From the NCBI GenBank assembly GCA_902785605.1, contig CACZZL010000017.1:1-46302 (forward strand): a stretch of DNA of 46,302 nucleotides, given 5' to 3'. The first letter of the stretch is position 1, and the number at the start of each line of letters is the position of its first letter. The stretch comes from an uncultured Bacteroidales bacterium (GTDB lineage Bacteria; Bacteroidota; Bacteroidia; Bacteroidales; Paludibacteraceae). The position numbers and the translations under genes are program-made. Of this stretch, positions 34,085-41,527 are shown piece after piece. The notes under the pieces are model-generated. The model saw only the letters and a list, made by a program, of their open reading frames with translations. It searched no databases and was not told the origin of the DNA.

Positions 34085-35272
34085 ATGTTAGAATACATTA
34101 ATCGTAAGAATTCCGACTGCTATAAGTGGGATTCTGAATGCGCAGAAGAATGCCTGCCCTTATGGATCGCAGACATGGATTTTAAGGCCGCTGCGCCGAT
34201 CCGCGAAGCGATGCAGCGTCGTCTTGACCACGGTGTGTTCGGATACTCGATCGTACCGCAAGCCAACTACGATGCTGTCGCTTCCTGGTTCTCCCGTCGA
34301 CACGGATGGAAAGGAATCAACCGCAACAACCTGCTCTACACCACAGCGGTCGTACCGGCTATCTCGGCCATCTTTGCGGCCTTGGAAACGAACATGGATC
34401 AGTACCGCGCGGTGTACGGCAAAACGGACCGAATCGGTGCTCCCTTACGCATCCTTACTTTTACACCCGCTTACAATGCGTTCTTTAACTGCATTGAGAA
34501 CATGGGCTGTGAGATCGTTCCCAGCCCCTTGGTGCTGGTCAACAACCGCTTTGAGATCAACTGGTCCGAAGTGGAAGCCAAAGCCAAACAGGCGGATGTA
34601 TTCCTGCTCTGTAACCCCCACAACCCGACCGGTCGTGTGTGGAGTAGGGACGAACTGGAGCGGCTGGCAGCGATCATGCGCCGTGAGCACCTCTACGTCA
34701 TCTCCGACGAGATACACTGCGAGTTCGCTTTCCCCGGTCACGCCTACACCCCCTTCGCGTCTATCGTCATCAACGACACCGATTTCTGTGTCTGCACCTC
34801 TGCCAGCAAGGCATTCAATATCGCCGGATTGCTCTGCGCAAATATCTTTGTACCCAACAAAGAGCTGTTTGCACAGATCAACCATGCCCTGGAGGTACAC
34901 GAGGTGAACGGCCTCAATCCCTTCGGTCTTGTGGCACAGGTCGCTGCGTACAATGAGTCCGAAGCTTGGCTCGATGAACTGAATGAATACGTCTATGGGA
35001 ACTTCTGCTATCTGCGTGATTTTCTGGCAAAAGAACTGCCGATGCTCCAACTCCATGTCACCGAAGGAACCTACCTCGGATGGGTCAATATCAGCGCGCT
35101 TAACATGTCGGCAGAGACGTTCTGCCAACGCCTTGCCAAAGAGGCACACGTGCTCTTCAACCCCTCGGAGATGTACGGCGCGGAGAACTATATCCGCATC
35201 AACCTCGCGACTTCCCGCGAAGTCCTCGCCGAAGCGCTAAATAAAACGGCTGAATGGGTAAATAACCAATGA
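34085..35272 (+). CDS. patB: PatB/MalY-type PLP-dependent C-S lyase or aminotransferase
   Basis: The class I/II fold PLP enzyme has 395 residues. LPLWIADMDFKAAAPIREAM near the N-terminus and GVFGYSI are typical of the MalY/PatB group. Also visible are CNPHNPTGRVW near 178, SDEIHCEFAF near 208 and the Schiff-base Lys in CTSASKAFNIAGL near 242. The group cleaves cystathionine or cysteine conjugates to a thiol, pyruvate and ammonia. The gene lies 17 nt after the CobW gene and is probably co-transcribed. Its last residues (VNNQ) are encoded by an AATAACC/AATGACC heptad array. Confidence 0.9.
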   Translation: MLEYINRKNSDCYKWDSECAEECLPLWIADMDFKAAAPIREAMQRRLDHGVFGYSIVPQANYDAVASWFSRRHGWKGINRNNLLYTTAVVPAISAIFAALETNMDQYRAVYGKTDRIGAPLRILTFTPAYNAFFNCIENMGCEIVPSPLVLVNNRFEINWSEVEAKAKQADVFLLCNPHNPTGRVWSRDELERLAAIMRREHLYVISDEIHCEFAFPGHAYTPFASIVINDTDFCVCTSASKAFNIAGLLCANIFVPNKELFAQINHALEVHEVNGLNPFGLVAQVAAYNESEAWLDELNEYVYGNFCYLRDFLAKELPMLQLHVTEGTYLGWVNISALNMSAETFCQRLAKEAHVLFNPSEMYGAENYIRINLATSREVLAEALNKTAEWVNNQ

Positions 35273-35288
35273 CCAATTACCAATGACC
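35261..35288 (+). repeat. AATGACC heptad array at the end of patB
   Basis: AATAACC AATGACC AATTACC AATGACC. The array overlaps the last four codons of patB and ends 6 nt before the convergent O-methyltransferase. Confidence 0.92.
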
Positions 35289-35294
35289 AATCGA

Positions 35295-35933
35295 TTATTT
35301 CACCTTCCGAATAATCGTTAGTCCGTCTCGCAACGGGAGGATGACTTGCTCAAAGCGGTCATCCTCTTTTAGTTGATCATTAAACGCCCTCAAACCCAGC
35401 GTCTGCTTGTCCTTGTCGTATGCCGGGTCAATCACATGACCGTCCCACAACGTGTTGTCGGCCAAGATGAAACCGCCTACCGGCACCAGCGGATACACCA
35501 ACTCCAGGTACGCGCAGTACTCCCGCTTATCCGCATCCATGAACACCAAATCAAAATTTGAAATTTGAAATCCTAAATTTGAAATTACTTCTTTGGCATC
35601 TCCAATACGCAATTCAATGCGTTCGCCAAGTGGTGAACGAGCGAAATTGCGTCTGATCGTCTCCTCCAACTCGTCGTTGTGCTCGATCGTCACCAGCTTC
35701 CCGCCTTCTGCCAAGCCTTCTGCCAGGCACAGCGCGCTGTAACCCGTGAACGTGCCCAGTTCCAGAATCCGCTTCGGTCGAATCATATGACTCATCATAC
35801 TCAACACGCGCCCCTGTACGTGCCCGCTTAACATGTGCGGGTTCAATACATGAACGTGCGTATCGCGCGTAATGGCATCCAAAACATCGTTTTCAGGACT
35901 CGAATGATACGAAATATACTCCTCAAGTGTCAT
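35295..35933 (-). CDS. O-methyltransferase (family 3, SAM-dependent)
   Basis: The 212-residue methyltransferase of the catechol/caffeoyl-CoA O-methyltransferase family has SAM motif RILELGTFTGYSALCLAEGL (55-74), an acidic motif LVTIEHNDE near 80-88, and the metal-site motif DLVFMDADKREYCAYLEL near 128. Residues about 116-126 (ISNLGFQISNF) derive from an AAATTTG heptad array just before the metal-site strand. Substrate unknown. It is transcribed divergently from the Lrp-type regulator through overlapping promoters. Confidence 0.9.
   Translation of the reverse strand: MTLEEYISYHSSPENDVLDAITRDTHVHVLNPHMLSGHVQGRVLSMMSHMIRPKRILELGTFTGYSALCLAEGLAEGGKLVTIEHNDELEETIRRNFARSPLGERIELRIGDAKEVISNLGFQISNFDLVFMDADKREYCAYLELVYPLVPVGGFILADNTLWDGHVIDPAYDKDKQTLGLRAFNDQLKEDDRFEQVILPLRDGLTIIRKVK
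35554..35588 (+). repeat. AAATTTG heptad array inside the O-methyltransferase gene
   Basis: AAATTTG AAATTTG AAATCCT AAATTTG AAATTAC in the coding region, giving the ISNLGFQISNF stretch. Related to the array at 4454-4481. Confidence 0.92.
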
Positions 35934-35952
35934 TTTGTTACAAAATTTGCCG

Positions 35953-35983
35953 CAAAATTACAAAAAAATTTGCACATATCAAA
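35953..35983 (-). promoter_or_regulatory. Promoter of the O-methyltransferase gene
   Basis: Minus strand: TTTG (35980-35983), 19 nt, TAATTTTG (35953-35960). It overlaps the divergent promoter at 35969-36000. Confidence 0.8.
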
Positions 35984-36000
35984 AAAAAACTGTAATTTTG
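35969..36000 (+). promoter_or_regulatory. Promoter of the Lrp-type regulator gene
   Basis: TTTG (35969-35972), 20 nt, TAATTTTG (35993-36000). The two divergent -33 boxes are interlocked, so only one polymerase could probably bind at a time. Confidence 0.82.
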
Positions 36001-36029
36001 CAGTCAGAATTAATCATTTTAACAAAAGA

Positions 36030-36488
36030 ATGGAAAAAATTGACGAATTAGATCGTAAGATTCTTAGTATTATTACCCAAAGTGCGCGTATCCCGTTCAA
36101 GGAAGTAGCGGAGCAGTGCGGCGTCAGCCGTGCAGCCATTCACCAGCGTGTGCAGAAGATGTTTGACAACGGCATCATCACCGGTTCCAGTTATCATGTG
36201 CACCCCAAGTCGCTGGGTTATCAGCTCTGCGTCTATATAGGTATCACCATGGAGAAAGCCTCCATGTACAACCAGGTTATCAAGGCGCTCGAGGACATCC
36301 CAGAGGTCGTAGAAGCACAATACACGCTGGGTGCCTATGGTCTGCTCATCAAGGTCTATGCACACGATAACGAGCACCTGCTCTATATCCTCAATACCAA
36401 GATTCAGGAGATCCCCGGCGTAGCCAACACCACCACCTTGACCGCGCTCGCACAACCGATCTATCGTCAATTACCTATTGAGATCTAA
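36030..36488 (+). CDS. Lrp/AsnC family transcriptional regulator
   Basis: The 152-residue protein begins MEKIDELDRKILSIITQSAR, the classic AsnC-type helix-turn-helix entry. The recognition region is FKEVAEQCGVSRAAIHQRVQ (about 23-42). The RAM ligand-binding domain follows, with EVVEAQYTLGAYGLLIKVYA and a terminal LTALAQPIYRQL. Members respond to amino acids and form octamers. The start is ATG 36030, just downstream of the promoter; the open frame extends upstream only through promoter sequence. The gene lies 36 nt before trpS, and the ligand is not predictable from sequence. Autoregulation at the interlocked promoters is plausible. Confidence 0.93.
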   Translation: MEKIDELDRKILSIITQSARIPFKEVAEQCGVSRAAIHQRVQKMFDNGIITGSSYHVHPKSLGYQLCVYIGITMEKASMYNQVIKALEDIPEVVEAQYTLGAYGLLIKVYAHDNEHLLYILNTKIQEIPGVANTTTLTALAQPIYRQLPIEI

Positions 36489-36521
36489 TTTTTAATTCTT
36501 CATTTTTAATTTTTAATTTCT
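36487..36521 (+). repeat. AATTTTT heptad array between the Lrp gene and trpS
   Basis: AATTTTT AATTCTT CATTTTT AATTTTT AATTTCT, starting within the stop codon of the regulator gene and ending 3 nt before the trpS ATG. Confidence 0.9.
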
Positions 36522-36524
36522 TTC

Positions 36525-37514
36525 ATGGAAAGAGTAATTAGTGGAATCAGACCTACCGGAAACTTGCATTTAGGCAACTATTTCGGAGCGGTGAAGAGTT
36601 TTGTGAAGATGCAGGATGAGTATGATTGTATGTTCTTCATTGCAGACTGGCACTCGCTCACGACCCATCCGACACCGGAAAACATACGCAATTCCGTCAA
36701 GACCATCCTGTCGGAATACCTCGCTTGTGGCATCGACCCCGACAAAGCACCTATCTACGTGCAGTCCGATGTCAAGCAGGTACTTGAACTCTACCTGTAC
36801 CTCAATATGAACGCCTATCTGGGTGAATTGGAGCGTGTTACGTCCTTCAAGGAGAAAGTGCGCAAACAACCCGATAACGTCAACGCCGGCTTGCTGACCT
36901 ATCCCTGCCTCATGGCAGCCGATATCCTCATGCACAAAGCTGACAAGGTGCCGGTAGGCAAAGACCAGGAGCAGAACATGGAGATGGCGCGACTCTTTGC
37001 ACGCCGCTTCAACCGCATCTACAACGTCGAGTATTTCAAAGAACCCGCATCCTTCCATTTCGCAGACAAAGCAGTCAAGGTGCCCGGACTCGACGGAACC
37101 GGCAAAATGGGTAAGTCCGAAGGCAACTGCCTCTACCTCTGCGATGACGAGAAGACCGTCACCAAGAAGATCATGCGTGCAGTGACCGATCAGGGACCGA
37201 CCCAACTCAATCAGGAGAAACCCGAAGTCATCCAAAACCTGTTCACGCTCTGCGAACTGCTCTCCGGCAAAGAGGCTGCGGACTACTACAACGATCAGTA
37301 CAACAACATGACCATCCGCTACGGCGATATGAAAAAACAAATGGCAGCGGATGCGAATACACTGCTCGCACCTATTCGCGAGCGCATTCTCGCTTATTCG
37401 TCCGACGATGCACTGCTCGATCGCGTCATGCGCCAAGGGGCAGAGAAAGCCGCCGAACGGGCTGAGAAAACGATTGAGGAAGTACGCGAGATCATTGGCT
37501 TTAGAAAGATTTGA
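36525..37514 (+). CDS. trpS: Tryptophanyl-tRNA synthetase
   Basis: This class I synthetase charges tRNA-Trp. In 329 residues it has GIRPTGNLHLGNYFGAV (6-22, HIGH equivalent), the substrate-binding YPCLMAADILMHKADKVPVG near 126-145, KDQEQNME, and the KMSKS equivalent GKMGKSEGN near 193-201. Length and motifs are complete. It follows the Lrp-type gene and is overlapped at its stop by the small lipoprotein gene, so these four genes (regulator to outer-membrane protein) probably form one transcript. Confidence 0.97.
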   Translation: MERVISGIRPTGNLHLGNYFGAVKSFVKMQDEYDCMFFIADWHSLTTHPTPENIRNSVKTILSEYLACGIDPDKAPIYVQSDVKQVLELYLYLNMNAYLGELERVTSFKEKVRKQPDNVNAGLLTYPCLMAADILMHKADKVPVGKDQEQNMEMARLFARRFNRIYNVEYFKEPASFHFADKAVKVPGLDGTGKMGKSEGNCLYLCDDEKTVTKKIMRAVTDQGPTQLNQEKPEVIQNLFTLCELLSGKEAADYYNDQYNNMTIRYGDMKKQMAADANTLLAPIRERILAYSSDDALLDRVMRQGAEKAAERAEKTIEEVREIIGFRKI

Positions 37515-37762
37515 AAAAGACGCTGTTCATAGGATTAGTAGGGCTGTTTATGACGGCTTGCTCGACGGTCGATGTACCGCCGATCGATGACGCGTACATC
37601 TGGCAGGAGACAACCAAATCGGTCAGTACTTCCCCTTCGAAGAGCGTCAGCTCTGAGGTCTCGACGAAACCGACCGTCTCCAAGCCGGACTCGACTGTCA
37701 AGCCGGGCATGCATGTCCTCTACGAAAAAGACACCACCATCACCGTTCGTATCATCCGATGA
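37511..37762 (+). CDS. Small lipoprotein of unknown function
   Basis: The 83-residue protein starts with MKKTLFIGLVGLFMTAC, a lipoprotein signal peptide with lipobox FMTAC, so the Cys at about 17 would be lipidated. The mature part is Ser/Thr/Lys/Pro-rich and unstructured-looking (TTKSVSTSPSKSVSSEV). It ends in TTITVRIIR. The start is a TTG that overlaps the trpS stop codon, and the last 4 nt overlap the outer-membrane protein gene. The coupling suggests the lipoprotein works with that outer-membrane protein. No family recognised. Confidence 0.78.
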   Translation: MKKTLFIGLVGLFMTACSTVDVPPIDDAYIWQETTKSVSTSPSKSVSSEVSTKPTVSKPDSTVKPGMHVLYEKDTTITVRIIR

Positions 37763-39114
37763 AACGCTTATTATCCATATTATTGGCCCTTTCGCCATTC
37801 GCCTTTAGCCTTTCGCCTTTACAGGCCCAAGACTTCTCCCGCATGGGCGAGCGTTCCATCATGGGTACGGCGCGATATGTGGGTATGAGCGGTGCGATGA
37901 CGGCCATCGGTGGTGACCCGTCTGCGTGTCTCGATAACCCCGCCGGCCTCGGTCTATACCGCCGTTTTGAAGTGATGGTGACTATGGACTGGATGTTCGA
38001 CCGTACGCATCAACGCACACCGGGCGATAAGATCCATCCGACCCAAGCGAATATGTTCATGGTACCGCAGGCATCCTTTGTGTTCAGCCTGCCGACCTAC
38101 AACCCCGACGATCACGGTGTGCAGTTCCACAACCTCCTTTTCTCCTACCAGCGTGTCCATACCTTCAACCGCCTCTACATAGCTTCGGCCGACAACGACC
38201 CGTCCTTGGGTGCCCTGTTGGCTACCGCACAAGACGTGAACTGGGACATCCCGTTCTGCTCGGAGCGGTACAACCTCGCAGACCAAATGCGCCTGCAGGA
38301 GGCCGGTTACGTGAACGAGTATGCCTTTGATTATGCGATGAATATCAAGAACCAGTGGTACGTGGGAGTGGGGTTGCGCCTGCAGTCCTATTGGATGTCG
38401 GCCGATGCCCGCTACGATGAACTCTTCTCAACGACCAGCCTGGGCGGCACACCGTACGCGAACTCCAACAAGACCACGCTCCTCTACAAAGGTGTGACAG
38501 CGCACTTGGCAGCAGGACTCATCTACCGTCCGCTCAGTTGGCTGCGCTTGGGCGTAGGCTTCCAGACACCGACCATTGGATCCCTCACCACCTATTACAC
38601 CGGTACGCTCACCGCACAGACGGACTCGCTGCGTAACTCCTACGGACCCGATGACAACAACCTCGACCGGCGTTTCCATATGCCGCTCCAACTCTCCACC
38701 TCCGTCGCCTTCCAACTCACGGCCTACGGCATGCTCAGTTTACAGTACGACTACCGGCACGGTCAGTACGTGGACGACTACCATTCGCTTCGTGCCGGAC
38801 TGGAGATCATTCCCGTCATGGGTATGTACATCAATGCCGGATACGCCTACGAGAGCGCCTTTCTCCGCAACCCGGGCACCGTATCCATGGACCCGTATTT
38901 CGAACGCCAGGACACCTATTTCTTCCAACCCCGTACTACGCAGTACGCGTCGTGCGCGATCGGATATAGAGGAACCTATATGATGATTCAGGCAGCGTAC
39001 CAGTACCGCTGGCAGAACAGCACGCTCTACGCCCACGAGAACATCATTGATCCGTATAACATGCATTCAGACACCCACCGCCTTGTCATCACCATAGGCT
39101 GGCACAGTGATTAA
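37759..39114 (+). CDS. Outer-membrane beta-barrel protein (OMPP1/FadL-like)
   Basis: The 451-residue protein has a signal peptide of about 23 residues (cleavage after LQA). The mature N-terminus DFSRMGERSIMGTARYVGMS is followed by AIGGDPSACLDNPAGLGLYR, the N-PAG-like motif of the FadL/OMPP1 transport family as found in Bacteroidota. Alternating aromatic strands follow to the C-terminus. It would sit in the outer membrane, perhaps as a channel for hydrophobic compounds. Nearly all of the hydrophobic part of the signal peptide (residues 10-21) is encoded by CCTTTCG-type heptads. Confidence 0.82.
   Translation: MKRLLSILLALSPFAFSLSPLQAQDFSRMGERSIMGTARYVGMSGAMTAIGGDPSACLDNPAGLGLYRRFEVMVTMDWMFDRTHQRTPGDKIHPTQANMFMVPQASFVFSLPTYNPDDHGVQFHNLLFSYQRVHTFNRLYIASADNDPSLGALLATAQDVNWDIPFCSERYNLADQMRLQEAGYVNEYAFDYAMNIKNQWYVGVGLRLQSYWMSADARYDELFSTTSLGGTPYANSNKTTLLYKGVTAHLAAGLIYRPLSWLRLGVGFQTPTIGSLTTYYTGTLTAQTDSLRNSYGPDDNNLDRRFHMPLQLSTSVAFQLTAYGMLSLQYDYRHGQYVDDYHSLRAGLEIIPVMGMYINAGYAYESAFLRNPGTVSMDPYFERQDTYFFQPRTTQYASCAIGYRGTYMMIQAAYQYRWQNSTLYAHENIIDPYNMHSDTHRLVITIGWHSD
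37788..37822 (+). repeat. CCTTTCG heptad array coding for a signal peptide core
   Basis: CCTTTCG CCATTCG CCTTTAG CCTTTCG CCTTTAC encodes LSPFAFSLSPLQ, the hydrophobic region of the outer-membrane protein signal peptide. Confidence 0.92.
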
Positions 39115-39144
39115 ATCGTAAATTATTTAAATCGTCAATAACTT

Positions 39145-39380
39145 AGCGTTCGTATAACACAATAGGAACCGGAAAACTCAACAATCAAACAACGAACCGA
39201 GTGCAAATGCTTCACTAATGGCGTGCCGATACTCTACGCCGTGACCCCGTGCATTGAGTTAGCTTACATTCCTGACTCCCGGGTAGCGATGAGGTGGTCG
39301 GATTACAGAGGGAAAAGCAGGCCTCAAATCCTATTCTTAAGAAGTTTTCTCGAGTAAAAAAGTTATGCGGACGCTTTTTT
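39145..39380 (+). ncRNA. Possible structured RNA in a 320-nt gap
   Basis: No credible gene fills 39115-39437 apart from a 21-codon frame at its end. Nested helices are visible: AACTCAA (39175-39181)/TTGAGTT (39254-39260), TCAC (39212-39215)/GTGA (39241-39244), and GGCGT (39220-39224)/ACGCC (39236-39240). A second domain has CTGAC (39272-39276)/GTCGG (39297-39301, one wobble) and GAGG (39308-39311)/CCTC (39322-39325). A weak AAAAAAG/CTTTTTT element lies at 39356-39380. TAACTTAG at 39139-39146 is one base off a -7 box. It does not resemble a tRNA, tmRNA or any riboswitch I know. Confidence 0.3.
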
Positions 39381-39429
39381 TGTGCTTCCTCGCCCTCAAC
39401 GTCATCGCAGCCGAGATAGCAGGGAAATA
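39364..39429 (+). CDS. Very short frame with signal-peptide-like sequence
   Basis: MRTLFLCFLALNVIAAEIAG plus a final Lys and a TAA stop (21 residues) looks like a signal peptide with almost no mature part. It may be the start of a decayed secreted-protein gene, a leader peptide, or chance. It precedes the next gene by 44 nt. Confidence 0.25.
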
Positions 39430-39473
39430 ATGGGCTTTTGCTACTTTGGCACAATATTTGTTATGTACAGGGC

Positions 39474-40790
39474 GTGTGTCGAAAAGGGCTTATAGTAATC
39501 GGATTGTTATGCTTAGCGTTGCCGCTGTTGGCGCGGAAGCATAAGCCCGTCGTACCTGACTCGTTACAACGTCTGGAAATAGAGGTGAGCGGTATCAATT
39601 TTACCATGCAGCGCGTCGAAGGCGGATCGTTTATTATGGGTGCGACGCTAGATCAAACAGACAAGGACACCTACACCGACAAACCTGCTCACCTCGTTTT
39701 TCTTTCTCCTTATTATATTGCGACCATGGAAGTAACCGTACAACTATGGCGCGCCGTGATGCCGGAGCGGGATATTATCAACCCCAAAGGTTATCCAACT
39801 GTGCCTATTTCGTACGTGTCATGGTTTGATTGTCAGGAGTTTGTGCGTCGGTTGGATAGCATCACAGGTCTGCCATTTCGTTTACCTACCGAAGCCGAAT
39901 GGGAATATGCGGCACGAGGTGGAGCGAAGAGTAAAGCGTACCGTTTTGCAGGTGGGGATGAAGCGGATAGTGTTGGTTGGACGTACTCGTGTTCGGGCGA
40001 ATGGAAACACCCGGTGGGACGAAAGCTCCCGAACGAATTAGGATTGTACGACATGACCGGCAATGTGTCAGAATGGTGTCAAGATATCTATGGTCCATAT
40101 ACACTCAGCACGCAGCCTGATCCATGCGGCGCCGATACCGGCAGTTACCGTATCGTACGCGGCGGAAGTTATGATGAGTGTGTCGCTAACAGCCATCTAT
40201 CTGTGCGCCGTTGGTATCTGCCGGAGACAGCCACCGAGTATATCGGTTTTCGTGTGGCGCTGACACTTCCTAACGATCCTATGATGCAGGTACAGCAAGA
40301 AGAACCGCCGCTTACCCGTTCGGTGCGGATCAAGGGAAAGAAACTGCGGTTTGTTTATGTGCCGGCCGAAGATCCTTATTATATCTCTGAGGAAGTCGAG
40401 TGCGCACTATGGCGGAAGATTATGTCCAAAGACGCACCTAATCGGAGTAAAAGTGTGGCTCTTGGGATGAGTAAGTCTGACCGCACGCGTTTTGCTGAAT
40501 ATTGCAGCCGTATAGCCGACGAGGCTTTGTTAGTTGCTTCTGCCGAGCAGATCGTGCTGGCGGAGCAGCAACATATCATCGAACCCTTCCAACCGGACGT
40601 AAGCCATAAGCGCAAGAAGGAATCGACGCGTTCAATCCAGCGTAAACGCAAAGCCGTGGACAAACTGACACCGTGGACAGAATTGGTAGGTGTAAGTCTT
40701 CCTAAGCCAGACGATCCTATACTTCTGCAATTTAAAACCGCTGACGATGAGTCTCGCCCGCTGCGGTTAGTCATGTATGTTAGACCCTAA
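39474..40790 (+). CDS. Secreted SUMF1/FGE-sulfatase-domain protein
   Basis: The 438-residue protein has a signal peptide (GLIVIGLLCLALPLLA) followed by a formylglycine-generating-enzyme-like domain. Motifs are VEGGSFIMGA near 50, YYIATMEVTVQLWRAVM near 83, YVSWFDCQEFVRRL near 113, LPTEAEWEYAARGG near 135, GLYDMTGNVSEWCQD near 184 and RIVRGGSY. The last 170 residues contain what looks like a degenerate second copy (YYISEEVECALWRKIM). Most bacterial relatives, including GldK/PorK of the type IX system, are non-enzymatic, and I cannot tell which this is. The start is the GTG at 39474, which puts the signal peptide at the N-terminus; an in-frame TTG at 39438 is less likely. No lipobox. Confidence 0.82.
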   Translation: MCRKGLIVIGLLCLALPLLARKHKPVVPDSLQRLEIEVSGINFTMQRVEGGSFIMGATLDQTDKDTYTDKPAHLVFLSPYYIATMEVTVQLWRAVMPERDIINPKGYPTVPISYVSWFDCQEFVRRLDSITGLPFRLPTEAEWEYAARGGAKSKAYRFAGGDEADSVGWTYSCSGEWKHPVGRKLPNELGLYDMTGNVSEWCQDIYGPYTLSTQPDPCGADTGSYRIVRGGSYDECVANSHLSVRRWYLPETATEYIGFRVALTLPNDPMMQVQQEEPPLTRSVRIKGKKLRFVYVPAEDPYYISEEVECALWRKIMSKDAPNRSKSVALGMSKSDRTRFAEYCSRIADEALLVASAEQIVLAEQQHIIEPFQPDVSHKRKKESTRSIQRKRKAVDKLTPWTELVGVSLPKPDDPILLQFKTADDESRPLRLVMYVRP

Positions 40791-40958
40791 ATATTTTCTC
40801 TTTCTCCTACTTGTGTATGATGAAAGTAATCTTCCCAACTAGTGTCCTGTGCTCGCGATTTTTATGAGCGAGTATTTCCCCTTGCTATACTCCAAAATAC
40901 AAAAATCCTGATTTTCTATACCCAATTATTTGCATATTCAAAATTTTTTTGTACTTGT
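40791..40958. other. Non-coding gap before the repeat array
   Basis: AT-rich sequence without a gene. A weak hairpin CTCGC/GCGAG near 40853-40876 is the only structure noticed. GTACTTGTA just before the array resembles a damaged version of the promoter found before the left element at 2283. Confidence 0.4.
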
Positions 40959-41391
40959 ACCTCCGGTGGTAATTTTGGCGTTGTTTTGGCTGTTAGTTTT
41001 TTTCGACTTGTACCTCCGGTGGTGATTCTTGGCGATGTTTTGCTGTTAGTTTTTTTTCGACTTGTACCTCCGGTGGTATTTTTGGCGATGTTTTTGCTGT
41101 TAGTTCTTTTTGACTTCTACCTCCGGTGGTGTTTTTGGCGGTGTTTTGGCTGGTAGTTTTTTCGGCTTCTACCTCCGGTGGTGATTCTTGGCGATGTTTT
41201 GCTGTTATTTTTTTCGGCTTCTACCTCCGGTGGTAATTCTTTGCGATGTCTTGCTATTAGTTTTTTCGACTTCTACCTCCGGTGGTAATTTTTGGCGATG
41301 TTTTTGCTGTTAGTTTTTTCTGCTTGTACCTCCGGTGGTTTCCCTCGCCATTAACCATTAGCCCATTCGCCTTTATATGGCTGTTAGGGGG
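40959..41391 (+). repeat. Phased palindromic repeat array, 8 x ACCTCCGGTGGT, with 47-nt tail
   Basis: Exact copies of ACCTCCGGTGGT start at 40959, 41012, 41066, 41119, 41171, 41223, 41275 and 41328, giving spacings of 53, 54, 53, 52, 52, 52 and 53 bp. The core is an imperfect palindrome (ACC-n-CCGG-n-GGT). Spacers are T-rich and similar to each other (GGCGATGTTTT, GCTGTTAGTTTTTT, then CGACTTGT or CGGCTTCT). A 47-nt tail (41345-41391) and then a degenerate ACCTGCGGTG at 41395 follow. The period is not a multiple of three, so no repeat protein is encoded. Two units and the same tail occur inverted at 2153-2268. Confidence 0.95.
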
Positions 41392-41462
41392 TGTACCTGC
41401 GGTGTTTTCTTCGCTCTTTGGCGATTTTTTTTGCCTGCTCCCAAAAAAGGGTGGTTTTTTTG

Positions 41463-41493
41463 TTGCACAATTCAAAAAAAAGTTGTACCTTTG
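41463..41493 (+). promoter_or_regulatory. Promoter of the BspA-like gene
   Basis: TTG (41463-41465), 20 nt, TACCTTTG (41486-41493), 34 nt before the ATG at 41528. Confidence 0.82.
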
Positions 41494-41527
41494 CAGCCGC
41501 TAAGGTTTAACTGAAAAACAAGGAGTT

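Noticed and set aside
35835-36029. Longer N-terminus of the Lrp-type regulator
   Set aside because: The extension covers both promoters and part of the O-methyltransferase gene. The DNA-binding domain starts at ATG 36030.
39140-39380. tRNA, tmRNA or known riboswitch in the gap
   Set aside because: No acceptor stem with T-loop (GTTCRA) and no tmRNA start or known riboswitch core could be found. Kept only as a low-confidence structured RNA.
40959-41391. CRISPR array
   Set aside because: The repeats are only 12 bp and the spacers between them are near-copies of one another. No cas gene lies nearby.
40842-41503. Open frames across the repeat array (for example peptides with LVPPVV repeats)
   Set aside because: The unit length varies between 52 and 54 bp, so the frame is not kept from unit to unit. 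The peptides are by-products of the repeat.
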